NCBI RefSeq assembly: GCF_023015905.1
Contig: NZ_JALKBD010000027.1
Location: forward strand, 1 to 64,000
Direction: 5' to 3'
Source: Arenibacter sp. F20364
Lineage (GTDB): Bacteria; Bacteroidota; Bacteroidia; Flavobacteriales; Flavobacteriaceae
DNA: 64,000 nucleotides
The notes below the pieces were generated by a model. The model did not search any database and was not told the origin of the DNA. It was given only the letters and a program-made list of their open reading frames with translations. The translations under genes and the position numbers were made by a program. Positions 1 to 8,856 of this stretch are shown one piece after another. Position 1 is the first letter of the stretch; each line of letters begins with the position of its first letter.

Positions 1-180
1 AATTCAGAGGCGTTAGAAATACAGAATTCTTCCTGTTTAGGTTAACTCAGTTATTTGCATAAATATCCAAATACCCAGAAATTAGGCATGATCCATGATC
101 CTTACAAAGGGAGCCTTTTTGGAATTTTTGAACCAACAAAAAAGGCTCCCAATTTCTTGGAAGCCTTATCTTTGTTACTG
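1..180. other. Chromosomal flank left of the attachment site, no gene seen
   Basis: No convincing reading frame is visible in these 180 bases. They lie outside the truncated tRNA-Val copy that marks the element boundary, so they probably belong to the host chromosome (inference). The only structure is the inverted repeat at 109-150, listed separately. Confidence 0.45.
109..150. terminator. Hairpin, probable terminator near the element boundary
   Basis: A perfect 12-base inverted repeat (gggagccttttt at 109-120 and its complement at 139-150) encloses an 18-base loop. The A/T tracts inside the stem give T-rich runs on either strand, so it could end transcription in both directions. It lies just outside the tRNA-Val fragment and may shield the junction from transcription. 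No flanking gene is visible to assign it to. Confidence 0.5.
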
Positions 181-222
181 TGGGCCCTACTGGGTTCGAA
201 CCAGTGACCCCCTGCTTGTAAG
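181..222 (-). other. Attachment site: 3' fragment of tRNA-Val(UAC)
   Basis: Read on the minus strand, these bases give the anticodon loop CTTACAA (anticodon UAC, valine), the 3' side of the anticodon stem, the variable loop, a complete T arm with GGTTCGAACC, and the 3' acceptor strand. The D arm and 5' acceptor strand are absent: the sequence diverges right after the anticodon loop. This is not a working tRNA. It is the duplicated 3' end left when an integrase inserts an element into a tRNA gene. The integrase gene starts 177 bases to the right, which supports an att core here. Confidence 0.85.
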
Positions 223-226
223 TCTA

Positions 227-264
227 TAAGATAGGACATCAAAACATGTTATATGCCTATCTTA
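227..264. repeat. Inverted repeat beside att
   Basis: A perfect 9-base inverted repeat (taagatagg at 227-235 and cctatctta at 256-264) surrounds a 20-base spacer directly next to the tRNA fragment. Its position suggests core- or arm-type binding sites for the integrase or an excision factor, but nothing in the sequence proves this. Confidence 0.4.
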
Positions 265-303
265 TGTACTTGAATATCAACAATTTAAATCATTTTGACT
301 TAT

Positions 304-359
304 TTTGTAGTCATTTGTAGCCTTTTGATATCAAGGAAAAGTGAGCGTAAAGTGAGCGT
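304..359. repeat. Helically phased direct repeats between att and int
   Basis: TTTGTAG occurs at 304-310 and 314-320 (10-base period). The 11-mer AAAGTGAGCGT occurs twice back to back at 338-348 and 349-359 (11-base period). Repeats spaced at about one helical turn between an att core and its integrase gene are typical of arm-type integrase or excisionase sites. They may also overlap the int promoter. Confidence 0.5.
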
Positions 360-398
360 TTTTATTTCTTACCTTTTACTTATAATATCCAAGAATCA

Positions 399-1655
399 AT
401 GGCCAAGGTAAGTCTGATACTCGACACAAGGAAGAAATCCAAAAGTAGGATTACCGGCCTATATCCCATAGTCCTCAGGGTCTTCCATATAAAGAATCGA
501 CTGCTTGGCATTGGCCATTACACCTCCCCTGCAGGATGGGACTCAAAAAACCATCTTCTGCGCAAATCCGCAGCAGTGAACAATAGTTCGGATTGCCAAA
601 AGATAAACGCTGAACTTGGCGATAAGTTCCATTGGGCCAAACAAGTGGTATACGAGCTCGGCGATAGTATCGACCGGATGGACGTAGACCTCCTTCTGGG
701 CCATATCAAGGGCAGATGGGATACCGAACTGGATTTTGAGATAAAAAAGAAGGTGGAAAATAATATTTCATTATCCCAATGGGGAAGTGTGTTGATAAAA
801 AGAAAACGGGCAGCGAACATTCCGGGCACGGCACAGTGGTACCAAAGTGGCTTGGATGCCATGACTAAATTTAACAATGGAAAGGATATATTTCTCTACG
901 ATATTTCCGTGACATTTCTCAAGGACTTCGAGGCCCAACAACTGAGCAAGGGAAATTCCAAGAACACGATAGGGATGTACATCAGGGCGATTAGGTCCAT
1001 ATACAATAGTGCCATTAAAGAGGACCAATTTGTTCCGATCAAAAATCCGTTCGATCATTATAGGACGCCATCAATGGCGAGGACCAAAAAGAAGGCCGTG
1101 GCAAAAGTCAAGATTATGGATATAAAGGAATTGGAATATGAGCACGAAAGCCCTCTTTGGCATGCAAAGAACTATGCCCTGATCATGTTCTACTGCAGGG
1201 GAATGAACTTTATAGATCTTGTAAAGCTTAAAGTGCAGAATATCAAGGACGGCCGACTTCAATATGGCAGGAGCAAAACGGGTGACCCATTCTCCGTCAG
1301 GATTACCGAAAGTCTGGGGAACACCCTGGAGTTCTACCTTAAGGGGAAACAACCAGAGGATTATTTGTTTCCCACGAACTATGACGGAAGCACCAAACAT
1401 TTTCAAAAGTACAAATCGCAAAGGAGGAGAATGAACGAACGTCTTAAGATCATTGCGAAAGATGCGGGGATAGAAGGAGAATTCACGACCTACTACATCC
1501 GCCATTCCTGGGCCACGATAGCCAAATTTATGGGCATATCTACAGAAATAATCAGTGAAGGTTTAGGTCATAGTTCCTTAAGAACTACCGAAATCTATTT
1601 GAAAAGTTTTACCAACTCTGTTTTGGATGAGGCCAATGAGCTTGTTGTTTCTTAG
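399..1655 (+). CDS. int: Tyrosine recombinase (ICE integrase)
   Basis: This 418-residue site-specific recombinase would integrate and excise the element at the tRNA-Val site. The N-terminal ~100 residues match the arm-binding domain style of Bacteroidota integrases, followed by a SAM-like core-binding domain (~110-215). The catalytic domain shows Arg near 268 (CRGMNF), a Y-x-x-R-H box with R368 and H369, H391 in LGHSS, and the nucleophile Tyr400 in EIYLKSF. The usual His of HxxR is Tyr365, a substitution tolerated in Bacteroidota integrases. It is the first gene inside the att fragment and reads away from it, the usual layout for an ICE. The ATG at 399 follows an A-rich leader. No separate excisionase gene is visible nearby. 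Confidence 0.93.
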   Translation: MAKVSLILDTRKKSKSRITGLYPIVLRVFHIKNRLLGIGHYTSPAGWDSKNHLLRKSAAVNNSSDCQKINAELGDKFHWAKQVVYELGDSIDRMDVDLLLGHIKGRWDTELDFEIKKKVENNISLSQWGSVLIKRKRAANIPGTAQWYQSGLDAMTKFNNGKDIFLYDISVTFLKDFEAQQLSKGNSKNTIGMYIRAIRSIYNSAIKEDQFVPIKNPFDHYRTPSMARTKKKAVAKVKIMDIKELEYEHESPLWHAKNYALIMFYCRGMNFIDLVKLKVQNIKDGRLQYGRSKTGDPFSVRITESLGNTLEFYLKGKQPEDYLFPTNYDGSTKHFQKYKSQRRRMNERLKIIAKDAGIEGEFTTYYIRHSWATIAKFMGISTEIISEGLGHSSLRTTEIYLKSFTNSVLDEANELVVS

Positions 1656-1874
1656 ACTCCTTCTTTATTTTCGTTTAAATATCCGAATGATATCATCCAA
1701 AACTTCACCATAGAGAATTTTCAATAACTTATTAAACTCTTTAAAACTTCTAAATAGTACTCCTTCACCCCTCACGATATTTAAATATTACATTCAAAAT
1801 GGCCAATACTAAGCTCCAAATTTATTATGGTTTTTGAATGCTCTGTTTTCTCCCAATTGACCAAAAAAATGCCA

Positions 1875-2093
1875 CTAATTCGAACTTACACTTTCTGCCT
1901 TGAACCCAATTTTTTGCAACGTAGTTTTTACATCTTCTTCTGAAGCACCAGCGCTTTTTATGGTTAAAATTTTGTCAGGATTATCGGTATCCACTTCCCA
2001 ACTTTCTATACCTTCTTGCTTGTTTAAAAATGGGGTTACTTTTGATACACAACCACCACAATTAATATTTGTTTTAAATTTTAAAGTTTTCAT
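1875..2093 (-). CDS. Heavy-metal-associated (HMA) domain protein, CopZ-like
   Basis: This is a 72-residue single-domain metallochaperone. It has the beta-alpha-beta-beta-alpha-beta HMA pattern and the metal-binding C12-x-x-C15 in NINCGGC. Proteins of this type carry Cu(I) in the cytoplasm and hand it to a P1B ATPase. It lies 23 bases downstream of the CopA-type ATPase on the same strand, so the two are probably co-transcribed and work as donor and pump. Copper is inferred from context; the motif alone does not exclude other soft metals. Confidence 0.85.
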   Translation of the reverse strand: MKTLKFKTNINCGGCVSKVTPFLNKQEGIESWEVDTDNPDKILTIKSAGASEEDVKTTLQKIGFKAESVSSN

Positions 2094-2116
2094 AGTATTT
2101 GAATTTATAATTAATA

Positions 2117-4375
2117 TTAAAGTTTTACTCGTTTAAGTCTTAAGCTATTTAGAACTACAGATACGCTACTGAAAGCCATGGCCATTCCTGCAATCATTGG
2201 GTCCAATAAAAATCCATTTACAGGATACAAAACGCCTGCTGCAATAGGAATACCAATGAGATTATAAATGAATGCCCAAAACAGGTTCTGACGTATCCCC
2301 AATACAGTCCTCTTTGATAGTTCCAACGCTTTTGGGATGGATTGTAAATCTGACGTTATCAATGTCATTTTCGCGACGTCCATCGCTATGTCCGAACCTT
2401 TACCCATAGCAATACTAACATTGGCCTGTGCCAAAGCGTGGGAATCGTTGATGCCATCACCTACCATAGCTACTATCTTTCCTTCAGCTTGTAATTTCTC
2501 AACAAAAGCTGCTTTCTCTGAAGGCATTACTTCGCCTTGGTAATTTGTTACTCCTACTTGTTTTGCGACAGCAGATGCGGTTTTATTATTATCTCCGGTA
2601 AGCATATATACCTCGATACCTCTTTCTTGAAGTGTTGCTATGGCCAATTTTGAGGTTTCCTTTATTTTGTCGGCAATGGCGAGTATCGCCAGTACTTGTT
2701 TTTCATTCCCAAAGAATATAACCGTTTTCGCTTGCTCTTCGAGACTTTCTGCTGTTTGCATTAAGGAAGGGTCGATCCGGATATTTTTTTCAAGCATTAA
2801 TTTATGGTTTCCAACATAGTATTGTGAACCATTTTCTGTTTGAGCTTTCACACCTTGTCCCGTGATACTTTCAAAAGAAGCAATTTCAGCTTGTTCAATA
2901 TCTTCCTCCTTTAAGTGGTTGACTACTGCTTCCGCCAAAGGATGTTCTGATTGCGCTTCAATGGCTAAAAGAATTTGCTTGTAGTCATTATTATTTTCAA
3001 GTTTAACATTCCAAAGTATATCAGTTACTAATGGTTTTCCTGCTGTAATTGTACCTGTTTTATCAAGAATGACCGCATTTACTTTATGACCGAGTTCTAA
3101 ACTTTCGGCATCTTTTATTAGGATATTGTTCTCGGCTCCTTTACCGATACCTACCATTATCGCGGTAGGTGTTGCCAATCCCAATGCACAGGGACAGGCT
3201 ATAACCAATACCGCTACTGAGGTTAATAAGGCTTGTGAAAATGCATTTTCGCCACCTACTGACATCCATACAATGAACGTAATGATAGAAATACCCAAAA
3301 CGATTGGAACAAATATTCCAGCAATTTTATCTACAAGTTTTTGAACGGGAGCCTTGCTACCTTGTGCCTCTTGAACCATTTTTATGATTTGGGACAGTAA
3401 GGTTTCCCTACCTACTTTTTCAGCGGTAAATTGAAAGCTCCCTTTTTGGTTTACCGTACCAGCGAAGACTTTTTCATCCTTTGTTTTTTCTACTGGAAGA
3501 GGTTCTCCCGTAATCATACTTTCATCTACATACGAGCTTCCTTTGGAAACTTCTCCATCTACAGGTATCTTTTCTCCCGGACGTACCAAAATGGTCTGAC
3601 CCACTTGCACAGCGGAAATAGGAATTTCCTTTTCTTCCCCATTCTCAATAATTTTGAGGGTTTTCGGTTGCAGACCCATCAGCTTTTTAATAGCAGAAGA
3701 CGTGTTGGATTTAGCCTTTTCTTCCAATAGTTTCCCCAATGAAATAAAGGTTATAATTACCGTAGCCGCCTCAAAATAAACGTGAGGCTCGATACCGCGA
3801 CTCAACCAAAATTCAGGGAAAAAAGTATTAAATACACTAAAGAGGAAAGCGATTCCTGTACTCAAGCCTACCAATGTATCCATATTCGCCTTACCGTGTT
3901 TGGCTTGCTTGAAAGCATTGATGAAAAAGCTGCGACCGAACCAAAAGAGGACAGGAAAAGTTAATACCAAGGATATCCATTTCCCAGGTTCCCATTGCAT
4001 AAAAAACATTCCTAATACAAAAATGGGAAGTGTAAGAATCGCCGACCAGATAGTACGCTCTTTAATATCTTGGTAGTGCTTCTGCTGAAGTTCTTGTTGC
4101 ACTTCTGAAGGATCTTCTGCATCAATAATGATATCATAACCAACTTCGCGAAGCGCATCTTGAAGTTGATTAGGGCTCAACTCTTGATCATACTCCACAA
4201 GAACAGAACTATTGGCAAAGTTGACACTGGCATCAAAAACGCCTTCTGTGTGTTTTAATACAGATTCAACACTCGCTGCACAAGACGCACAGGTCATACC
4301 TGTAACTGGGAATGATTCTTTTATTCCCTGTTTATTGCTTTTTTCTTTGGTTTCCAATATGTTAACTGTCTCCAT
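2117..4375 (-). CDS. copA: Cu(I)-translocating P1B-type ATPase
   Basis: An ATP-driven exporter of Cu(I), or Ag(I), from the cytoplasm, about 752 residues long. It carries one N-terminal HMA domain (GMTCASC, C29 and C32), membrane helices, the CPC metal-site motif near residue 390 ([10 protein letters not shown]), the phosphorylation site DKTGTITAG near 436, the nucleotide-binding HP loop (SEHPLAEA) and GDGIND. C-terminal helices contain YN and M-x-x-SS residues typical of Cu(I) pumps. The frame opens with a TTG at 4402, but the ATG at 4375 gives the normal N terminus and is chosen here. The HMA chaperone lies immediately downstream. It differs from the second copper ATPase of the element (57259-59493), which has CPH in place of CPC. 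Confidence 0.95.
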   Translation of the reverse strand: METVNILETKEKSNKQGIKESFPVTGMTCASCAASVESVLKHTEGVFDASVNFANSSVLVEYDQELSPNQLQDALREVGYDIIIDAEDPSEVQQELQQKHYQDIKERTIWSAILTLPIFVLGMFFMQWEPGKWISLVLTFPVLFWFGRSFFINAFKQAKHGKANMDTLVGLSTGIAFLFSVFNTFFPEFWLSRGIEPHVYFEAATVIITFISLGKLLEEKAKSNTSSAIKKLMGLQPKTLKIIENGEEKEIPISAVQVGQTILVRPGEKIPVDGEVSKGSSYVDESMITGEPLPVEKTKDEKVFAGTVNQKGSFQFTAEKVGRETLLSQIIKMVQEAQGSKAPVQKLVDKIAGIFVPIVLGISIITFIVWMSVGGENAFSQALLTSVAVLVIACPCALGLATPTAIMVGIGKGAENNILIKDAESLELGHKVNAVILDKTGTITAGKPLVTDILWNVKLENNNDYKQILLAIEAQSEHPLAEAVVNHLKEEDIEQAEIASFESITGQGVKAQTENGSQYYVGNHKLMLEKNIRIDPSLMQTAESLEEQAKTVIFFGNEKQVLAILAIADKIKETSKLAIATLQERGIEVYMLTGDNNKTASAVAKQVGVTNYQGEVMPSEKAAFVEKLQAEGKIVAMVGDGINDSHALAQANVSIAMGKGSDIAMDVAKMTLITSDLQSIPKALELSKRTVLGIRQNLFWAFIYNLIGIPIAAGVLYPVNGFLLDPMIAGMAMAFSSVSVVLNSLRLKRVKL

Positions 4376-4486
4376 AATCCCATTCTTATTTGTACACTTC
4401 AAATTTCGGAATTAAAGGACTTTAATGTATTACGTTATTTACTGAAAAATTTGTAGAATTAGCTGATTATGGAAACTAACGACACT

Positions 4487-5280
4487 TTAATTGCTCAATT
4501 TTAATATTCTAAAAGCACCTTGGATAACTAAAACAAAGACAATTGTTCCTACAATCAAATCAGGTTTTCCTGAATTTAACCAATTCACTAAAAGTCCTGC
4601 TGTTATCACGCCTAAATTTATAATCACATCATTTGAAGTGAAAATCATGCTTGCTTTCATATGCACTTCTTCTTTGCTTTTTGACTTTTGCAATAAATAC
4701 AAACAAATTCCGTTTGCGATTAAAGCGAAAATTGAAACAACAATCATTGTCGCAAAATCTGGAAGTCTTTCGTTTCCCAAAAATCGTCTTAAAATCTCTA
4801 TAAATCCAATAACTGCAAGTGTGATTTGAAAATATCCTGCAATTTTTGCAATTCGCTTCTTTTTGATTAAAGTTCCGCCAACTGCAAAAAGACTAATTCC
4901 ATAAACAAAACTGTCTGCTAACATATCCAAACTGTCCGCAACAAGTCCCATTGATTTTGAAATCAAGCCCGTTGTCATTTCAATAACAAAAAAAGCAAAG
5001 TTAATTCCAAGAACAGTCCAAAGTAATTTTCGTTGGTTAGTATGTTCTTCAAAATCGGTTTGCTCAGTTTTTTCAGTTGAGATTTTTTTCCGCCTAAATT
5101 AAGTTCGTTTATTGACTTTTCAATTTGGTAAATTTCTCCGTTGTGAAAAACAGTCAATTTTCGATTGGGAATATCAAAATCTAAATTCGCAATACTTGAA
5201 ATTTCGTCCAATTTCATCCGGATTAGGTTTTCCTCTGAGGGACAATCCAACTTTGAGATTTCAAATATTGTTTTTTGCAT
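4487..5280 (-). pseudogene. Cation diffusion facilitator family transporter, frameshifted
   Basis: Two overlapping frames together encode one CDF transporter. Frame A (5280 down to 4975) begins with an HMA-like part (ISKLDCPSEENLIRMKL) and runs into nonsense after the 7-base A run at 5083-5089 (T run on the plus strand). Shifting by one base there restores ISTEKTEQTDFEEHTNQ and a first membrane helix that joins directly to frame B (4978 down to 4487), which holds the remaining helices with SMGLVADSLDMLADS. A missing A in the homopolymer explains the break. It may be a real inactivating mutation, a slippage-tolerant site or a sequencing error. The region is more AT-rich than neighbouring genes. 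It lies between copA and the HMA-AraC regulator, all on the minus strand. Confidence 0.85.
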
Positions 5281-5378
5281 TACAGATTGTTTTTAAGAAT
5301 TTTCTGAAATATCATAATTTCAATTGGCCAATTAAAATACCATTTTAGAACTATATCCAAATATCACATTATTTTACT

Positions 5379-5945
5379 CTAAATCCCATCCAAGAATTTA
5401 CGGTTCTTGTTCGTGCTTATTTTAAATTGTGAAGGTGTCATACCTGTTATCTTTTTAAACTGATTGCTCAAATAGGCAACGCTACTATAGTGTAGTTTAA
5501 AGGCTATCTGACTCAAAGTCAGTTCGTCATAAACAATGAGTTCTTTTACACGTTCAATTTTCTGGTTGATGATATATTGTTCAAACGTGATGCTTTCAAC
5601 GGATGAGAAAAGAGAACTCAAGTATTTATAATCAAGGTGCAGGATTTCACTTATATGGTCTGCCCATTTAATATCCAATTCGTTCGCAGAATGATGGATC
5701 TTATCTATAACCAATGTTTTCATTTGTTCAATAAGTTGACTTTTACGATCGTCGATCAAATTAAAACCCCAATTTTGAAGGGCCTTAGATAAATCGCTTT
5801 TAGTTTTGGTATCTAAAGAGGAAAGTAATTTCACCTCCCCTAAATTGATAGAAACATACGGTATCTCAAGTTGTTCCAAAATATTGGATACTGCAGAGAT
5901 ACATCTTGGACAGACCATATTTTTTATGTGGATGATGTTGCTCAT
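5379..5945 (-). CDS. HMA-AraC fusion regulator (first copy)
   Basis: This 188-residue protein joins an HMA-like N terminus with a metal-binding C12-P-R-C15 motif (NMVCPRC) to a C-terminal AraC-type double helix-turn-helix (about residues 85-182; LTLSQIAFKLHYSSVAYLSNQF and a TGMTPSQF end). There is no sugar-binding cupin domain. The simplest reading is a one-component transcription factor that senses a soft metal through the CxxC and controls the adjacent CDF, copA and chaperone genes directly downstream (inference). A second copy with the same architecture lies at 26996-27577. Confidence 0.85.
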   Translation of the reverse strand: MSNIIHIKNMVCPRCISAVSNILEQLEIPYVSINLGEVKLLSSLDTKTKSDLSKALQNWGFNLIDDRKSQLIEQMKTLVIDKIHHSANELDIKWADHISEILHLDYKYLSSLFSSVESITFEQYIINQKIERVKELIVYDELTLSQIAFKLHYSSVAYLSNQFKKITGMTPSQFKISTNKNRKFLDGI

Positions 5946-5982
5946 ATAATTCCAGTTTCAAATTGTATAGTACGCCACGCGA

Positions 5983-6135
5983 TTATCTAATTGCATTGAT
6001 AATAACCAATATTGCCGCTAAAAGAAATAACAACACTATCGCCAGTATTCCGTATATTTTATCTCGTTTGGAAATACTTCCTTTTAGTCGTTTCTCTTGA
6101 TTTTTTCTTTTACTTCTTCTATTTTGACTCATCAT
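5983..6135 (-). CDS. Small basic single-pass membrane protein (50 aa)
   Basis: A short frame starting at a double ATG (6135) encodes about 26 very basic residues (RRSKRKNQEKR) followed by one hydrophobic helix (IYGILAIVLLFLLAAILVI) and a stop. The charge pattern predicts the N terminus in the cytoplasm. Its function is unknown. It lies upstream of the HMA-AraC gene on the same strand. Composition supports a real gene, but I recognise no family. Confidence 0.5.
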   Translation of the reverse strand: MMSQNRRSKRKNQEKRLKGSISKRDKIYGILAIVLLFLLAAILVIINAIR

Positions 6136-6304
6136 CCAACTTAATTAATAGCTAAAAAATTACCCCATACCAATTTTAGATTTGTTGATATGGTCTTTCC
6201 TAACAAAAATGAATCCTCCCTGTTGTCCCACTAATATTATTAAAGCTATGTGGACACTAATCCTTCTTTAAACCCATATAATTCAAGCTGTTACTTGGTG
6301 CCAA

Positions 6305-6952
6305 TTATCCGATTTGTGTTGTTCCATAATCTTTCAATTTAAAATGCCAGTGATATTTTTTAAAAAGTCCAACATATAGAAACAATTGCTTGTGCCATAT
6401 GGACAACTTTCTGTTGGACTTAAGTGACGGTTTATTTAAATACCCGGTTATGCAATAAATTTCTTTGACTCCCGTTTTTTCTAATGTCTTGTATAAATGG
6501 TAGCGCAGAAAGGGCGCTAGGTTCTTGCCTCTGTGCTCTTCAAGAGTATATAGATTGTATATATATGCTTGGTCATTATTTAGTTTAATGGTCCGCTCTT
6601 TATATATGAAATTCTGGGTTTTGGCGAACACCATAGACACAATTTTATTCTTATGCTTTAAGCCTAGGCACAAATGCCCTTCCTGTATATCATTCTCTAA
6701 TTTTCCTGGGGCTATTCCCAGTACTTTATTCATGAGGCCTATTTCATCAATTGTTAATTGCACCACCCTATAGGGTGCAGGATTATCTTTTATCTTTGGT
6801 TCAGTGACATGGATAAATTCTTCCTTATCCCAATAATAAGGATAGATATTCAGACCAAATCGGGTTAAAAAGTTACTTAAAGTAAAAAAGAATAGCCCGT
6901 TTCGAATTTTATTTGGAATCATTAATAACTTATAATATATACTTCGCTCCAT
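6305..6952 (-). CDS. GNAT-family acetyltransferase-like protein
   Basis: A 215-residue protein with a GNAT-type core in the second half: strand residues around IVSMVFAKTQNF, then EEHRGKNLAPFLRYHLYK, which resembles the acetyl-CoA pyrophosphate-binding motif A (R-G-x-x-x-A). The N-terminal ~60 residues are hydrophobic and could contact the membrane. The substrate cannot be predicted. It lies at the 3' side of the YceI/PepSY group on the same strand and may share their transcript. The fold assignment is moderately sure. Confidence 0.65.
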   Translation of the reverse strand: MERSIYYKLLMIPNKIRNGLFFFTLSNFLTRFGLNIYPYYWDKEEFIHVTEPKIKDNPAPYRVVQLTIDEIGLMNKVLGIAPGKLENDIQEGHLCLGLKHKNKIVSMVFAKTQNFIYKERTIKLNNDQAYIYNLYTLEEHRGKNLAPFLRYHLYKTLEKTGVKEIYCITGYLNKPSLKSNRKLSIWHKQLFLYVGLFKKYHWHFKLKDYGTTQIG

Positions 6953-7030
6953 TTCCAGAATTATATTTGTCTATTTCGTTGTGATCCATCGAGTTGTGAT
7001 TTCCATCCCAATGTATATTGTAGTTAATAA

Positions 7031-7747
7031 TTATGTTTTTTCTCCAATTTTTCGCATTGTTGGCGAGGATATGTACCATAAGGTAAATCCGCTTACTACG
7101 GTAATCAATCCCAATAGAGAAAACGCCCTTAGTACAAAGGTGTTAAAGTCATCCCTTCCTTCGTAATCCATGGTATGTGTCATCCACAGAAAATCGAACC
7201 AACGCCACTTGCGGTGTCGTACCGCTTGGAACTCCCCATTTTCAATTGCTACATAGGCCTTGAGATTTTGAGGGGTTTCATAGGAAATCTCATAAGCTGG
7301 CAAGGGGCGACCGCGGTATTCGTGGTGCTTATCCACTTCTTCTATACGTTTGATTCCTGACACTTTTAATTCAGGTTGCATATACCGGTTAGCTACTTGT
7401 TGGGCTTCTTGTTGGGCTTCTTGTTGGGTAATTTCATTTTTTTTGTTCCCTGTTCGGGCATTGTACAGGGTTGTTCCATTAATCCAATAATAGGGACTGC
7501 CTGCAATTTCAAGTAATTCCATAGATCGAACTGGTTGTTCAATCTCTAATTGTGTTGTGCCCAATAAATCGGAAAAAGCGGTTTGTTCCAGAATTTCCTT
7601 TTTGAAATGGTCGCCGTGTATCTCATCAATATCCGTCCAGCTAAAATACATGCCACTAATCGTCCATATGAGGAACTGGATACCCAAAAAAAGACCTAAA
7701 TACCGGTGTGCTTTTCTGATTTTTATTGCTGTTTGTCTTGTTACCAT
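7031..7747 (-). CDS. PepSY-domain membrane protein
   Basis: A 238-residue protein starting at MVTRQTAIKIRKAHRYLG. It has one N-terminal helix (LGLFLGIQFLIWTISGMYFSW), an extracytoplasmic PepSY-like region and a second helix near the C terminus (LRAFSLLGLITVVSGFTLWY). PepSY_TM proteins in this phylum often relate to iron or redox enzymes in the envelope. An upstream in-frame start at 7849 would overlap the YceI gene, so 7747 is preferred. A 12-base tandem repeat near 7400-7430 encodes the QQEAQQEAQQ stretch. Confidence 0.8.
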   Translation of the reverse strand: MVTRQTAIKIRKAHRYLGLFLGIQFLIWTISGMYFSWTDIDEIHGDHFKKEILEQTAFSDLLGTTQLEIEQPVRSMELLEIAGSPYYWINGTTLYNARTGNKKNEITQQEAQQEAQQVANRYMQPELKVSGIKRIEEVDKHHEYRGRPLPAYEISYETPQNLKAYVAIENGEFQAVRHRKWRWFDFLWMTHTMDYEGRDDFNTFVLRAFSLLGLITVVSGFTLWYISSPTMRKIGEKT

Positions 7748-7820
7748 TACTATTGGATTACTGAAAAAGGAAATTATACGTTGGATATCATCTTTGGTAG
7801 GGTCATATTTTTTTTGAATT

Positions 7821-8411
7821 TTATTTCTCTTTAAGCACTGCAACAACACTTAAATCATGCTTATCATTAACTTTTATAAATGCCAAACTTGGGCGTTCCA
7901 AACCGTAATCGGTAATCAACAGCGACCATGTTGCGTTCAGTTGTATGCCTTTTGACACGGGATTCAGATCTAGTGGAACCGTTATTTGTCGGGTGGATCC
8001 CGCAAGGGTAAAATCTCCTTTTACCTTGACCGTTTGCTTGGCCTTTTTATCAAAATCAAAGTCATCGATTAGTTTTCCTTCAAAGACAACATCGGGATAT
8101 TTTTGCAATTTAAGTAACTCGTACATATGTTCATCACGTTTATCCTTACCTGTCTTTATGGATTTAACTGGTAACCTAAAAGCTACTTCTCCAGTTACAA
8201 AATTAATGGTTCCGTTTAACCGGTCTGACTCGCCAGTATATGAATTAAATGACATTTTTGCCTTGAAATTCGCAATTCCTTCCTTGGTGGTATATACTTG
8301 TGCAGACGACGCATTACTGCTAAGAATCAGTAACAAGGTCGATAATAAAACAATCAAGTTTCTGGATAGACATAAATCCCTATCACTTTCCACTGTAATA
8401 AATTTATTCAT
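7821..8411 (-). CDS. YceI-like domain protein, exported
   Basis: A periplasmic protein of about 196 residues with an N-terminal signal sequence (hydrophobic NLIVLLSTLLLILSSNASSAQ) followed by a YceI lipocalin-like beta-barrel (IANFKAKMSFNSYTGESDR through the LNATWSLLITDYGLERP end). YceI family members bind long isoprenoid-type lipids in a hydrophobic pocket. The ATG at 8411 is preferred over a GTG at 8432. It is followed by the PepSY gene and preceded by tiny membrane-protein frames, suggesting one small operon. Confidence 0.85.
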   Translation of the reverse strand: MNKFITVESDRDLCLSRNLIVLLSTLLLILSSNASSAQVYTTKEGIANFKAKMSFNSYTGESDRLNGTINFVTGEVAFRLPVKSIKTGKDKRDEHMYELLKLQKYPDVVFEGKLIDDFDFDKKAKQTVKVKGDFTLAGSTRQITVPLDLNPVSKGIQLNATWSLLITDYGLERPSLAFIKVNDKHDLSVVAVLKEK

Positions 8412-8428
8412 ACGAATTAGTTTTAGTT

Positions 8429-8564
8429 TCACCTTTTCTTTTGATAGTACCAGTTTTTTCTAAATAGTTTATAAAGCCATGGAGAATAAAAGGCACAACT
8501 AATAGCCAGAGCTACCAGAATCGGGGCTTATAAGCAGCAAGGAAAATAAAATCGGTATTTTCAT
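8429..8564 (-). pseudogene. Small membrane protein frame broken by a one-base shift
   Basis: The ATG at 8564 opens a hydrophobic frame (MKIPILFSLLLI) that ends after 21 codons. Omitting one base near 8528-8533 continues it as a hydrophobic helix with a basic, aromatic tail (APILVALAISCAF..., SPWLYKLFRKNW) ending at a stop at 8429-8431, three bases from an alternative GTG start for the YceI gene. The joined product would be a 44-residue single-pass protein. Either the frame is degraded or one base is wrong in the sequence. No family is recognised. Confidence 0.35.
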
Positions 8565-8570
8565 GTTTAA

Positions 8571-8717
8571 TTATTTATAATACAGGTTATTAATTATTTG
8601 TAAAATAAGCGCACCTATGAAAATAGCGCCTATTATGATGTAAATTGCATAGTTCAACCAAATTTTCCAACCTCGTTTTTTCGACTTTGGAGGTCTATTT
8701 TTACAACAATCTTTCAT
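8571..8717 (-). CDS. Small cysteine-containing membrane protein (48 aa)
   Basis: A 48-codon frame with a basic N terminus containing a Cys pair (MKDCCKNRPPKSKKRG) and one hydrophobic helix (NYAIYIIIGAIFIGALILQ). The CC pair next to copper genes could bind metal, but this is speculation. It precedes the broken small frame and YceI with six bases between frames, so it is probably the first gene of that group. Too short for family assignment. Confidence 0.5.
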   Translation of the reverse strand: MKDCCKNRPPKSKKRGWKIWLNYAIYIIIGAIFIGALILQIINNLYYK

Positions 8718-8856
8718 CTGTTGATATCTATTTATTTTTGTAAGTCAGACCTGCCAGACTATTTCTTTCAGTCGGGTGTAATGCGCCATTGAACATATCT
8801 ATTGGTATCTAAAATTGTAATGGCTCATTTCATAACAACTCATTTAGTTTATTGTG

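Noticed and set aside
181-222. An intact tRNA-Val gene on the minus strand
   Set aside because: Only the 3' part from the anticodon loop is present; the D arm and 5' acceptor strand are replaced by unrelated sequence, so it is an att fragment.
4975-5280. Separate small gene upstream of the CDF gene
   Set aside because: A one-base shift at the A run joins it to the CDF body, so it is the first part of the same broken gene.
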